This document shows, piece after piece, positions 52,845 to 63,139 of a DNA stretch of 64,000 nucleotides (position 1 is the first letter of the stretch; each line of letters opens with the position of its first letter). Location: assembly GCF_900148835.1 (NCBI RefSeq), contig NZ_FRYK01000004.1, positions 124,001 through 188,000 on the forward strand, read 5' to 3'. The notes under the pieces were generated by a model. The model was not told the origin of the DNA. It worked only from the letters and a program-made list of their open reading frames with translations, and searched no databases. Made by a program: the position numbers and the translations under genes. The stretch is from Flavobacterium cucumis. GTDB lineage: Bacteria; Bacteroidota; Bacteroidia; Flavobacteriales; Flavobacteriaceae.

Positions 52845-53507
52845 TTAATCCCAACATTCCATTAATAACAAGTCCCCTTCTTTGTGTTCGATTGAAACGA
52901 TTCCATCTTCAGCAACATGATTACTGCTTCCTGTTCGATACCCAATCGTAAGCTCGTCATCATTTAAAGGATAAAATAAGTTTTTGGAATGAATCCCGTT
53001 AACTTTTCCTATCGGTATTAATGAAAGCGTTGTGTTTTTGGGATACCATTTTTCATATGTAGGGGGTAGCAAGAAAATCTTAGAATGGTCGTCTAACAGT
53101 ACAATTTTTAGTTTATTTCTGAATTTTACAATACTAGTAATATTCGTAATGGTGTGGTCAGCGCGCTTTCCTGTGGCCCAAGTCACATTTACTGCTTTAT
53201 GACCTTTCGCCACCAGATAATCAAAAGCTTTTTCTAAATCGGTTTTGTCTTGATTGGGTGTGTGAACAATCTCTAATGGATATTGTTTTTCTAAATAATG
53301 TTCTGGATCAAAACCTCTATCAAAATCACCTAACAGGACATCTACTTTGATTCCTAATTCTAAGACACGATTAATTGCGGAATCCAATACTATTACTAAA
53401 GGAGACCATTCTAATAGTTGACCTAATAATTCTTCGCTACAAGAAGCACCATTAGCAATAATTAATGCAGGTTCTTGATCGTCGCGAACAATATGATGTG
53501 ATGACAT
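52845..53507 (-). CDS. thiN: thiamine pyrophosphokinase
   Basis: Converts thiamine and ATP to thiamine diphosphate, 220 aa. N-terminal domain: ALIIANGASCSEELLGQL, IVLDSAINRVLEL, VDVLLGDFDRG and HTPNQDKTDLEKAFDYLV (the Asp-rich ATP/Mg site). C-terminal thiamine-binding part about 120-218 with GKVNGIHSKNLFYPL and GSSNHVAEDGIVSI. The upstream gap is filled by GTTTCAA repeats. Confidence 0.9.
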   Translation of the reverse strand: MSSHHIVRDDQEPALIIANGASCSEELLGQLLEWSPLVIVLDSAINRVLELGIKVDVLLGDFDRGFDPEHYLEKQYPLEIVHTPNQDKTDLEKAFDYLVAKGHKAVNVTWATGKRADHTITNITSIVKFRNKLKIVLLDDHSKIFLLPPTYEKWYPKNTTLSLIPIGKVNGIHSKNLFYPLNDDELTIGYRTGSSNHVAEDGIVSIEHKEGDLLLMECWD

Positions 53508-53525
53508 TTTATTTTTTTGTTTCAG

Positions 53526-53567
53526 GTTTCAAGTTCAAAGTTTCAAGTTTCAAGTTTCAAGTTTCAA
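53526..53567. repeat. tandem GTTTCAA heptamer repeat
   Basis: Six consecutive 7-base units, five exact GTTTCAA and one variant (GTTCAAA). It fills the gap between the thiN start and the DUF4249 stop. The reverse complement TTGAAAC recurs twice at 20063-20083. Confidence 0.85.
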
Positions 53568-53586
53568 AGTTGAATTTGTCTTAAAT

Positions 53587-54411
53587 TTATTGCACCAAGT
53601 AATTTACGGTATCAATTTCTGATAAATGAAAATAACCAAGCGGAAAGTTTTCAGCATTGTTTTGATTCGTAATATTACCTCTTATCGTTGCTGGTGGTGT
53701 TGCGAATGGATTACCAGAACCGCTTCCTGCAATGGTGATTAGCTTGTTCATATAGTTAAAATACCCCAATGTTATCCCTTGAACACTTAAATCTAGTGTT
53801 ATACCAGGTTCTGTTTCGCTACTTCCATAAAAACCAAACATGAGGTTGCCTTGGAAAAATTCATCGGTAACCGCACCAAATTCAGGAATTTGTTTGTTCG
53901 GATTTTTAACGCCCAACAAGTAGTAATTGTCTTCGGCTCCATTGTCTTGATAGAAATACTTAATTTGAATTTCATCATCTCCACCAAATCCTGGGACGGT
54001 TTCTTGGGTAACATTTAAGATATCTGGAGTTGCAATGAGGGTATTGGTGGCCGTGTAAAGTTGGCCATCATACAAAATATCCAAACGATACGTTTCGCCT
54101 ATTAAAGGTTCAAAATTGGTACAAGTATAGGTTCCAGTGTTGGGTATTTCAGAAAAAGTAAAGGTAACATTCGAACTGTTTGTAATGGTTACCATTGCAC
54201 CATTTGCAGGAAGGATGTCATTGGTATAAAAATCGTTGGTTAAGCTCAATTGAATATTTTGAATTTCACCAGTAGTTCCTTTTTCCCATTTTATTATGGC
54301 ATCTATAACCAATTTGGGTGCTGCATTTGCCAAATCAATATTTACAACTTCTTCACAACTAGTAAAAATAACAGTTGTGGTTAAAAAGAAATATAGAAAG
54401 ATTTTTTTCAT
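53587..54411 (-). CDS. DUF4249 lipoprotein, partner of the TonB-dependent receptor
   Basis: 274 aa from ATG 54411 (a longer frame overlaps the receptor gene). Lipobox VIFTSC with Cys 18, followed by the DUF4249 opening EEVVNIDLANAAPKLVIDA. Then strands such as NIQLSLTNDFYTND, NGAMVTITNSSNVTFTF, GETYRLDILYDGQLYTA and DEIQIKYFYQDNGAEDNYYL. DUF4249 proteins are usually encoded next to TonB receptors and presumably act as surface lids or substrate-binding partners, comparable in position to SusD. It starts 4 bases after the receptor stop. Confidence 0.85.
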   Translation of the reverse strand: MKKIFLYFFLTTTVIFTSCEEVVNIDLANAAPKLVIDAIIKWEKGTTGEIQNIQLSLTNDFYTNDILPANGAMVTITNSSNVTFTFSEIPNTGTYTCTNFEPLIGETYRLDILYDGQLYTATNTLIATPDILNVTQETVPGFGGDDEIQIKYFYQDNGAEDNYYLLGVKNPNKQIPEFGAVTDEFFQGNLMFGFYGSSETEPGITLDLSVQGITLGYFNYMNKLITIAGSGSGNPFATPPATIRGNITNQNNAENFPLGYFHLSEIDTVNYLVQ

Positions 54412-54415
54412 AAGA

Positions 54416-56785
54416 TTAAAATTTAAAATTATAAGATACCGATGGCACAATACCAAAGATCGAAAGTTTTACAGCTTCATTTGCTCCTGTTTCTGAATTT
54501 TGACGGAACGTAATTGAAGCAGCATTATATCGGCTGTACACATTATAAATACCAAAAACCCACTCGCCTTTAAATTTCCGATTTTCATATTTCTTTGGAG
54601 TTAAGGTTGCCGAAATATCCATGCGGTGATAAGCAGGTAGTCGATCTTCATTTCTAGAATTATAACTTGGAACGGTTACCCCTTGAAAGACATATTTTCC
54701 AGTAGGATAGGTAACAGGTTGCCCAGATTGAAGTGTGAAGCTTGCTCCAAAACTCCACTTATTGTTTAATTTGTAATTTCCAGTTACAGCTAAGTTATGG
54801 GTTTTGTCATAGGCAGAACGATACCAGTTTCCATTATTAATACCAATTTCGGTAGGAGTTCTTCCAGGGGTTTGCTGTTCTGATCGAGATAGGGTATACG
54901 ATACCCAGCCGTTGAGGGTACCTTCATTTTTTCGTACCATCATTTCCAATCCATAAGAACGCATCCTACCATTTAAAATTACTTGCTCAATTGCTTCATT
55001 TGCAATCAAGTCGGCACCATCAATATAGTCGATTCGATTTTGTACTTTTTTGTAGTAAGTTTCTAACTCCAAGGTATATTTACCTTCTTTAAAGTTTTTG
55101 AAATACCCTACCGCTACTTGGTCGGCCAATTGTGGCTTGATATAGTTATCACTCGGAGTCCATACATCTAATGGAGTAGGGGATTGTGTGTTAGAAATCA
55201 ATTGCATGTATTGCACCATTCTGTTGTATCCTGCTTTAATAGATTGGTTCTCATCTATTTCGTACGAAAAGGTAAATCGGGGTTCAAAATTAGCATAATC
55301 GGCTATTTTATCGTTTGAACCAAAATATCGGGTGCTTGTTGGAGTGGCCTTTTCGTAAATTTTTAATGCTTCGTCATATAAAACAGGTTGGTTGTTTTCG
55401 TAATAGTTGATGGTGGATGCCCCAACACGATAAAAATTACTAAAACGCAAACCGGCCATTACGGAAATTTTATCGGTTAAATTGTACTCAATATCGGCGT
55501 AGATGCCATTTTCAAAAGCATATTTTTTATCCAATTGTCTGAAATTAATGGAGGAGTTTTCATCCAAAGGTTCAATGGTTCCTGGGTTTATATCATACTT
55601 GGTAACATTAACTCCAAAGTTAAACTTTGTTTTCTCCGAAGCATAATATTTGAAGTCATATTTTAAATTGTAATTTTGAATGGTTGATTCCCAGTTAAAT
55701 CCAATGAAGTCCAATTCCAATCCATAAAAGTAATTGCTGTAAATTAGGGATAAGTTTGAAAATAATTTATCAGAAAACAAATGATTCCAACGCATATTCA
55801 AAGTGGAATTCCCATAAGTATTTCGAAACGAATCATTTAAATTGAAGATATCCCTGCCAAAATACCCAGACAAATAAACGTTGTTGTTCTCGTTGAACTT
55901 GTAGTTTAGTTTGGTATTCAAATCATAAAAATAAGCCGAATTTTCATTATCGGTCAGTTTTAAGAACAAATGGGCATACGAACCCCTTCCAGCAATTAAG
56001 AAAGAGCCTTTGTCTTTTACAATTGGTCCTTCTGCTAATAAACGACTTGAAATTAGTCCGATTCCACCGTTTATGCTAAATTTATTGCTATTACCATCCT
56101 TTTGATACACATCTAAAACAGAAGCTGCTCGTCCACCAAAACGTGCTGGAATTCCTCCTTTATACAGTTTTAAATCTTTAATAGCATCTGCATTAAATAC
56201 AGAAAATAAACCAAAAACATGAGAAGTGTTGTAAAGTGTAGCTTCGTCTAGGAGAACTAAATTCTGATCAGCTCCACCTCCTCTTACATTAAATCCCGAT
56301 TGTCCCTCACCAGCATTTGTTACTCCAGGCAAGAAAAGAAGCGATTTTATTACGTCTACTTCTCCCATTAAAACAGGCATTTGCTTTATGGTACTTATAG
56401 CCAATTTATTCACACTCATCTCGGGTTTTTTGATGTTGGTTTTGTAGCTATCTTCTGTAATGACAACTTCTTTTAGTTCTAATTTGCTTTCATTCAGACT
56501 AAAATTTTTCTTCGTATTTTGAGAAATTTCCAGTGGATTAGAAATTGTTTCAAACCCAACATAACTTACTTTAACGGTATAATTTCCAGTAGGTAAGGTT
56601 AAAGAGTAAAATCCATATTCATTCGTATATGTTCCGATATTTAATTCGGCTATATATACCGATACACCAATTAATGTTTCATTATTGTTTGCATCGGAAA
56701 CAATGCCACTTAGTGTTACTTTTTCTTGCGAGTAACCTATCAATCCTAGCGAAAGGGTAAGTAGTAAAAAAAGGTGTTTTAACAT
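54416..56785 (-). CDS. TonB-dependent outer-membrane receptor with N-terminal carboxypeptidase-regulatory-like domain
   Basis: 789 aa. Signal peptide (LLLTLSLGLIGYSQ). CarboxypepD_reg-like domain about 22-105 (TLSGIVSDANNNETLIGVSV). Plug domain about 120-225 (GQSGFNVRGGGADQNLVLLD and GGIPARFGGRAASVLDVYQK), then the 22-strand barrel to the C-terminal aromatic strand VSYNFKF. Transport substrate unknown. The DUF4249 gene follows directly, but there is no SusD or glycosidase gene, so this is not a classical polysaccharide utilisation locus. Confidence 0.93.
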   Translation of the reverse strand: MLKHLFLLLTLSLGLIGYSQEKVTLSGIVSDANNNETLIGVSVYIAELNIGTYTNEYGFYSLTLPTGNYTVKVSYVGFETISNPLEISQNTKKNFSLNESKLELKEVVITEDSYKTNIKKPEMSVNKLAISTIKQMPVLMGEVDVIKSLLFLPGVTNAGEGQSGFNVRGGGADQNLVLLDEATLYNTSHVFGLFSVFNADAIKDLKLYKGGIPARFGGRAASVLDVYQKDGNSNKFSINGGIGLISSRLLAEGPIVKDKGSFLIAGRGSYAHLFLKLTDNENSAYFYDLNTKLNYKFNENNNVYLSGYFGRDIFNLNDSFRNTYGNSTLNMRWNHLFSDKLFSNLSLIYSNYFYGLELDFIGFNWESTIQNYNLKYDFKYYASEKTKFNFGVNVTKYDINPGTIEPLDENSSINFRQLDKKYAFENGIYADIEYNLTDKISVMAGLRFSNFYRVGASTINYYENNQPVLYDEALKIYEKATPTSTRYFGSNDKIADYANFEPRFTFSYEIDENQSIKAGYNRMVQYMQLISNTQSPTPLDVWTPSDNYIKPQLADQVAVGYFKNFKEGKYTLELETYYKKVQNRIDYIDGADLIANEAIEQVILNGRMRSYGLEMMVRKNEGTLNGWVSYTLSRSEQQTPGRTPTEIGINNGNWYRSAYDKTHNLAVTGNYKLNNKWSFGASFTLQSGQPVTYPTGKYVFQGVTVPSYNSRNEDRLPAYHRMDISATLTPKKYENRKFKGEWVFGIYNVYSRYNAASITFRQNSETGANEAVKLSIFGIVPSVSYNFKF

Positions 56786-56909
56786 AATTTAGGCATAATA
56801 TTTGATTTACAAATTTGACAAATAATGTTGGCAATTGTTTCAAAACTTATGTTAATTTATATTTAAAAATCATTTAATTTGATAATTTTACAAATCGAAT
56901 CGAATTCCT

Positions 56910-57575
56910 ATGAAAATAAAAGCACTTACATTCTTTATATTTATACTTTCATGGCCACTATTTTCTCAGAAAGATTCTCCTTTTAAGTCTTCTAAACTTA
57001 AGCTCGAATGGGAGAGTCCAACGATTGCTGAGCCAAAAAATGCGTTACCAGGAATTGAATACAAAAGCATACTTGACAATAAAGATTCCAATTTAAGCAG
57101 GTATAGTATCAAGAAAAGTGAGAAAGTTGCTGAAAGTATTTTAGAAAAAAAGTCGGAGTTTAAGAATCCTGGGGATGAGTACAAAGATAAATTAAACAAA
57201 GAGATAGGAGTGGGGAGTGCCGTTGATGTCTTTTTTGGAAAATTTAAAGTGTTTACTCCAAAATTAAAAATATTGACGCGAGACCATATGGACCCAGATG
57301 GTGATAGAGTACGGATTATTGTTAATAATGTTGTGGTTTACTTAAATATTTATTTAGAAAGTAGTTTTAAAACCCACATAATTGATTTAACAGAAGGAGA
57401 TAATTTAATCGATATTTTAGCATTAAACCAAGGGTTAGCAGGTCCTAATACCGCTACTTTTGCTATATATGATGAAAAAGATAATTTAGTAACAAGTAAT
57501 GATTGGAATTTGAACACGGGTTTGGCAGCCAAATTTTTAATAGAATATGTCAAACCAATGGAAAATAAAAAATAA
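56910..57575 (+). CDS. secreted protein of unknown function
   Basis: 221 aa with signal peptide ending FILSWPLFSQ. Residues 20-110 are lysine-rich and low-complexity. Residues 112-215 form a compact beta domain: AVDVFFGKFKVFTPKLKIL, DHMDPDGDRVRIIVNNVVVY, THIIDLTEGDNLIDILALNQ and TATFAIYDEKDNLVTSND. The HMDPDGDRV stretch looks like a calcium-loop type turn. Not recognised; it sits between the TonB receptor and isocitrate dehydrogenase and ends at a shared terminator. Confidence 0.65.
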   Translation: MKIKALTFFIFILSWPLFSQKDSPFKSSKLKLEWESPTIAEPKNALPGIEYKSILDNKDSNLSRYSIKKSEKVAESILEKKSEFKNPGDEYKDKLNKEIGVGSAVDVFFGKFKVFTPKLKILTRDHMDPDGDRVRIIVNNVVVYLNIYLESSFKTHIIDLTEGDNLIDILALNQGLAGPNTATFAIYDEKDNLVTSNDWNLNTGLAAKFLIEYVKPMENKK

Positions 57576-57610
57576 AAAGAACCGTCAAAAATATTTAGAC
57601 GGTTCTTTTT
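57574..57610. terminator. bidirectional terminator between convergent genes
   Basis: A 13-bp stem AAAAAGAACCGTC / GACGGTTCTTTTT with an 11-base loop and T-runs on both strands. Confidence 0.9.
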
Positions 57611-57622
57611 TATAAGCAAATC

Positions 57623-59941
<2,319 letters not shown>

Positions 59942-59952
59942 CTATTCAATAA

Positions 59953-59979
59953 AAAAGCCACAACAATGTTGCGGCTTTT
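59953..59979 (-). terminator. Rho-independent terminator after rplS
   Basis: AAAAGCC-A-CAAC pairs with GTTG-C-GGCTTTT: 11 pairs with one mismatch and loop AAT. On the minus strand it is followed by T-rich sequence, 20 bases after the rplS stop. Confidence 0.8.
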
Positions 59980-59998
59980 ATACTTGAGAAAGTACAAA

Positions 59999-60355
59999 TT
60001 AGTTTTTGTATCTTCTTTCTTTGATTTTTGCTTTTTTACCAGTAAGATCTCTAAAGTAGAAGATACGAGCTCTACGTACTTTACCTCTTTGGTTCACTTC
60101 AATTTTTTGTAAAGCTGGCATGTTTACTGGGAAGATACGCTCTACACCAACTGCACCTGACATTTTACGGATTGTAAAAGTTTCAGTAGCTCCAGCACCT
60201 CTTCTTTGGATAACAACTCCTTTGAAGAACTGAGTTCTTGTTTTTTCACCCTCTTTAATTTCATAGTACACAGTGATTGTATCACCAGCACCAAACTCAG
60301 GGAAATCTTTTTTCGCAACTAATTCGTTATTTACGAAATCAACTAAATTTGACAT
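59999..60355 (-). CDS. rplS: 50S ribosomal protein L19
   Basis: 118 aa from ATG 60355 (MSNLVDFVNNELVAKKDFPE). Core motifs: FGAGDTITVYYEIKEGEKTR, TQFFKGVVIQRRGAG, TFTIRKMSGAVGVERIFPVN and RRARIFYFRDLTGKKAKIKE. An upstream ATG at 60394 would extend it by 13 residues unlike any L19. It is preceded by a leader of about 65 bases from a textbook promoter. trmD is upstream on the same strand, separated by a repeat-filled gap. Confidence 0.97.
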   Translation of the reverse strand: MSNLVDFVNNELVAKKDFPEFGAGDTITVYYEIKEGEKTRTQFFKGVVIQRRGAGATETFTIRKMSGAVGVERIFPVNMPALQKIEVNQRGKVRRARIFYFRDLTGKKAKIKERRYKN

Positions 60356-60425
60356 AGTTATAATTATAAAAGTTTGATTCAAAGCAACATACACGTCTAT
60401 CGCCAGAGGTTGATTTAAAGTGGTG

Positions 60426-60456
60426 CAAAATTATAAAAAAAAATTGAATAATCAAA
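60426..60456 (-). promoter_or_regulatory. rplS promoter, both -33 and -7 elements
   Basis: On the minus strand, TTTG (60453-60456), 19 bases, then TAATTTTG (60426-60433). This is an exact match to the Bacteroidota TTTG-N19-TAnnTTTG pattern and the clearest promoter in the window. Confidence 0.7.
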
Positions 60457-60484
60457 TTGCAGTATGTGAAATATTTAGAAATTA

Positions 60485-60532
60485 GATTTTCGGATTTTCA
60501 GATTTTCGGATGATGGATTTTAAGATTTTCGG
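60485..60532. repeat. GATTTTCG octamer repeats
   Basis: GATTTTCG at 60485, GATTTTCA at 60493, GATTTTCG at 60501 and at 60524, with GATGATG and GATTTTAA spacers. It lies between the rplS promoter and the trmD stop. Confidence 0.7.
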
Positions 60533-60567
60533 AACATCAGCACCTGAGGATAGCAGCACATCAAAAT

Positions 60568-61251
60568 CTATTCCTCATTTTCCAACAAATCAGGTCGTCT
60601 GTTTTTGGTGTGTTCGTAGGCCATTTCTTCGCGCCATTTTTCAATTTTGCCAAAGTTACCACTCAATAACACCTCAGGAACTTTCAAACCTTTATATTCT
60701 GCTGGGCGTGTGTAGATAGGAGGTGACAACAAATTATCCTGAAAACTATCGGTTAATGCCGATGTTTCATCACTTAAAACACCTGGGATTAATCGAATAA
60801 TGGCATCACAAAATACGATGGCACCAATTTCACCACCACTGAGCACATAATCCCCAATCGAAATTTCACGGGTAATGTGCATATCACGAACGCGTTGATC
60901 GACACCTTTGTAATGGCCACACAAAATCATAATGTTTTCATACATCGAGATGGAATTCGCCATTTTTTGATTTAACGTTTCCCCATCGGGAGTCATGTAA
61001 ATGATTTCGTCGTAGTTTCTTTCCGATTTTAGCTTCGAAATACAATCGTCTATGGGTTGGACCATCATGACCATACCAGCGCCTCCTCCAAACTGGTAAT
61101 CGTCTACACTCCTTTGTTTATTCATCGTGTAGTCTCTCAAGTTGTGAAAATGAACTTCGACCAATCCTTTCTGAATGGCGCGTTTCATGATAGAAGCTTC
61201 AAACGGACTTCGCATCAATTCGGGTAAAACGGTAATAATATCAATTCGCAT
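60568..61251 (-). CDS. trmD: tRNA (guanine-N1)-methyltransferase
   Basis: Makes m1G37 in tRNAs, 227 aa, SPOUT knot fold. [20 protein letters not shown] opening, [44 protein letters not shown] and the SAM knot [14 protein letters not shown]. The start is fixed by the family. A TAnnTTTG box ends only five bases before the ATG, so the mRNA may be nearly leaderless. A degenerate copy of its first 17 codons lies at 62078-62143. Confidence 0.96.
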   Translation of the reverse strand: MRIDIITVLPELMRSPFEASIMKRAIQKGLVEVHFHNLRDYTMNKQRSVDDYQFGGGAGMVMMVQPIDDCISKLKSERNYDEIIYMTPDGETLNQKMANSISMYENIMILCGHYKGVDQRVRDMHITREISIGDYVLSGGEIGAIVFCDAIIRLIPGVLSDETSALTDSFQDNLLSPPIYTRPAEYKGLKVPEVLLSGNFGKIEKWREEMAYEHTKNRRPDLLENEE

Positions 61252-61255
61252 GCTG

Positions 61256-61263
61256 CAAAGATA
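61256..61263 (-). promoter_or_regulatory. candidate -7 box immediately before trmD
   Basis: Minus-strand TATCTTTG fits TAnnTTTG and sits between the stop of the methyltransferase gene and the trmD ATG, with only five bases to the ATG. Confidence 0.4.
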
Positions 61264-61268
61264 ATAGA

Positions 61269-62066
61269 TTATTTTTTAGTTGCCGAAAGCGAATACACCA
61301 TTGGAATTTTGTTTCCCAAATGCTTGATTCGAAATTTATTCGGTTCAAATTCTTCGGTTTGATTGAAACAATTATAAGGGGAATAATCAAATTCGTTAAA
61401 ACAATTAATTGCTAATTTATTTGAAATTAAAGCATTTAAAACTTCTGAAATCGGATGATTCCAAGTGATGGTTTTTGTATTTAGGGGTGCTTCTTTATCG
61501 GCATAAGTTCCATATTCTTCCTCTATGATAGGTGCTATATTGAAATAATTATAGAAAACCTCTTTGAAATCGTTATCAAAAATCCAAACCACGGGATGGA
61601 ATTCGGCAAAGACAAATTTTCCATCAGGTTTCAAGAAATGTGACACTATTTTAGCCCATTTATCCAAATCAGGAAACCAACCAATTGTCCCATAACTGGT
61701 AAAAACAATATCGAATTTTTCGTCCAAATGATTTGGTAAATCATAAATATCACAACAAATAAAAGTAGTATCTAAATTCAATTTATTGTTGATTTCTTTC
61801 GCTTTTTCAATGGCTTTGTCTGACAAATCGATTCCGGTAGCTTTGGCACCCATTCGGGCTAAAGTGATGGTGTCTTGGCCAAAATGACATTGTAAATGCA
61901 GTACTTTTTTGCCTGAAACATCGCCAAGTAAATCCAATTCAATCGAATTTAAAGACGATTTTCCTTTCAGAAAACCTTCCATGTCATAGAAATCGGAGTT
62001 CACATGGACTTCTACTTTATTATTCCAAGTTTGTTTGTTGATAGTTAGGTAATCATTATTTTCCAT
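61269..62066 (-). CDS. class I SAM-dependent methyltransferase
   Basis: 265 aa cytosolic methyltransferase of unknown substrate. Motif I is [17 protein letters not shown], then [13 protein letters not shown] (acidic motif II), [11 protein letters not shown] and [19 protein letters not shown], and [15 protein letters not shown]. The variant [10 protein letters not shown] in place of G-x-G-x-G is typical of a small-molecule methyltransferase subfamily. It lies between trmD and a decayed trmD 5' copy, suggesting it was inserted next to trmD. Confidence 0.88.
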   Translation of the reverse strand: MENNDYLTINKQTWNNKVEVHVNSDFYDMEGFLKGKSSLNSIELDLLGDVSGKKVLHLQCHFGQDTITLARMGAKATGIDLSDKAIEKAKEINNKLNLDTTFICCDIYDLPNHLDEKFDIVFTSYGTIGWFPDLDKWAKIVSHFLKPDGKFVFAEFHPVVWIFDNDFKEVFYNYFNIAPIIEEEYGTYADKEAPLNTKTITWNHPISEVLNALISNKLAINCFNEFDYSPYNCFNQTEEFEPNKFRIKHLGNKIPMVYSLSATKK

Positions 62067-62077
62067 AGGAATCCTTA

Positions 62078-62143
62078 TTAGTTTATCAAAGCAAATGGAC
62101 TTCGTTTTAATTCAAGTAAAACGGTTATACTATCGATTTGCAT
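62078..62143 (-). pseudogene. decayed copy of the trmD 5' end
   Basis: A 22-codon frame with translation MQIDSITVLLELKRSPFALI plus one residue, then TAA. Aligned to trmD codons 1-17, 41 of 51 bases are identical by my count, with no gaps. After that the two diverge. The stop lies 11 bases before the methyltransferase ATG, so the fragment is now effectively the leader of that gene. It is either a duplication scar from insertion of the methyltransferase or a leader ORF derived from trmD. Confidence 0.75.
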
Positions 62144-62193
62144 ATTCGATTTTGAAAAAAATAAAGGTAAGAAGAATTGTGGTTTAAAAGAAA

Positions 62194-62226
62194 AAAAGCG
62201 ATGTTACTTATGTAAGACATCGCTTT
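62194..62226 (-). terminator. Rho-independent terminator after the SDR gene
   Basis: AAAAGCGATGT / ACATCGCTTTT with an inner TTAC/GTAA stem, followed by T-rich sequence on the minus strand. It isolates the SDR gene from the methyltransferase gene. Confidence 0.85.
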
Positions 62227-62247
62227 TAGGTTTGATAATATTAGATT

Positions 62248-62967
62248 TTATGGATTTGTAGACCACAAAGAAGCACTTTTTAATAATGCTCTTCTTGGAA
62301 GTTGGAGCGTACTAACAATTAGTTCAGCAAAATCCTCTGGCTGTAGCACTGTTTCTGTTGCCTCTTTGCTAGCAATTCCTAATTCAATTGACATATCGGA
62401 TGCTATGGTGCTAGGCGTTAACGTACAAACTCGGATGTTGTTCTTTCTCACTTCTTTCATTAACGATTCTGACATTCCGATTACAGCGAATTTTGATGCA
62501 GAATACGCAGAAGTATTTGGGTTTCCGGCTAATCCAGCAGTAGACGACACGTTGAAAATATCGCCTTGATTATTAGCAATTAGATAAGGTAAAACTTCTT
62601 TAGTTACGTAGTACATTCCCATTACATTCGTTTGAATTATCGATTGCCATTGGTTTACATCCATTTCTAAAAAGCTTCCAAAAGCTGCAATTCCAGCATT
62701 GTTTACTAAAATATCGACTGTATTAAAAGTATTCATGATTTCTTGAATTCCTTTTTTTACTTCGTCATAATTACCTACATCAAAAACAGCATATGTAGCA
62801 TTAACTCCTTGAGCTTTTAGTTCGGCAACAGTAACAATCAAAAGCGTTTCGTTTCTTCCTGTTATGGCTACGTCTATTCCTTGTTTTGCAAAGGCTATAG
62901 CGGTTGCTTTTCCTAGTCCTCTACTACCACCTGTAATGATAGCTTTTTTACCTTTTAAATTTTCCAT
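62248..62967 (-). CDS. SDR-family oxidoreductase (3-ketoacyl reductase-like)
   Basis: 239 aa from ATG 62967; the longer frame to 63012 runs through the promoter box. Rossmann motif AIITGGSRGLGKATAIA, NNAGIAAFGSF, the catalytic set in FNVSSTAGLAG (Ser) and YSASKFAVIG (Tyr and Lys). It resembles FabG-like reductases, but it stands outside any fatty-acid cluster, so it more likely acts on an unidentified small ketone or alcohol. Confidence 0.9.
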   Translation of the reverse strand: MENLKGKKAIITGGSRGLGKATAIAFAKQGIDVAITGRNETLLIVTVAELKAQGVNATYAVFDVGNYDEVKKGIQEIMNTFNTVDILVNNAGIAAFGSFLEMDVNQWQSIIQTNVMGMYYVTKEVLPYLIANNQGDIFNVSSTAGLAGNPNTSAYSASKFAVIGMSESLMKEVRKNNIRVCTLTPSTIASDMSIELGIASKEATETVLQPEDFAELIVSTLQLPRRALLKSASLWSTNP

Positions 62968-62991
62968 TTTGATTTTTTTTTGTTTCGAATG

Positions 62992-62999
62992 CAAATTTA
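62992..62999 (-). promoter_or_regulatory. candidate -7 box of the SDR promoter
   Basis: Minus-strand TAAATTTG fits TAnnTTTG, 24 bases before ATG 62967, which supports that start over the upstream one. Confidence 0.5.
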
Positions 63000-63083
63000 C
63001 CAAATCAGGCAAGGGGATATGTGGATTTTAATGTTAAAGATTTTTTAAATTCCTCAATCGGGGATTCATTATAAACAGCTAAA

Positions 63084-63114
63084 TTGATAGGTTCGTAATA
63101 TTTTTGTAGTTTTG
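63084..63114 (+). promoter_or_regulatory. promoter of the cyclophilin-FKBP gene
   Basis: TTG (63084-63086), 20 bases, TAGTTTTG (63107-63114), an exact -33/-7 pair; the ATG follows 25 bases later. Confidence 0.6.
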
Positions 63115-63139
63115 CGCATTAAAATTTAAAATTTAAAGC

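Noticed and set aside
53526..53567. Short tandem repeats as a possible CRISPR array
   Set aside because: Units are contiguous heptamers with no spacers, and no cas gene is nearby.
54416..56785. TonB receptor as part of a polysaccharide utilisation locus
   Set aside because: The partner is DUF4249, not SusD, and no carbohydrate-active enzyme or matching regulator is adjacent.
59999..60394. Longer L19 beginning at 60394
   Set aside because: The 13 extra residues have no counterpart in L19 proteins; MSNLVDFV is the usual beginning.
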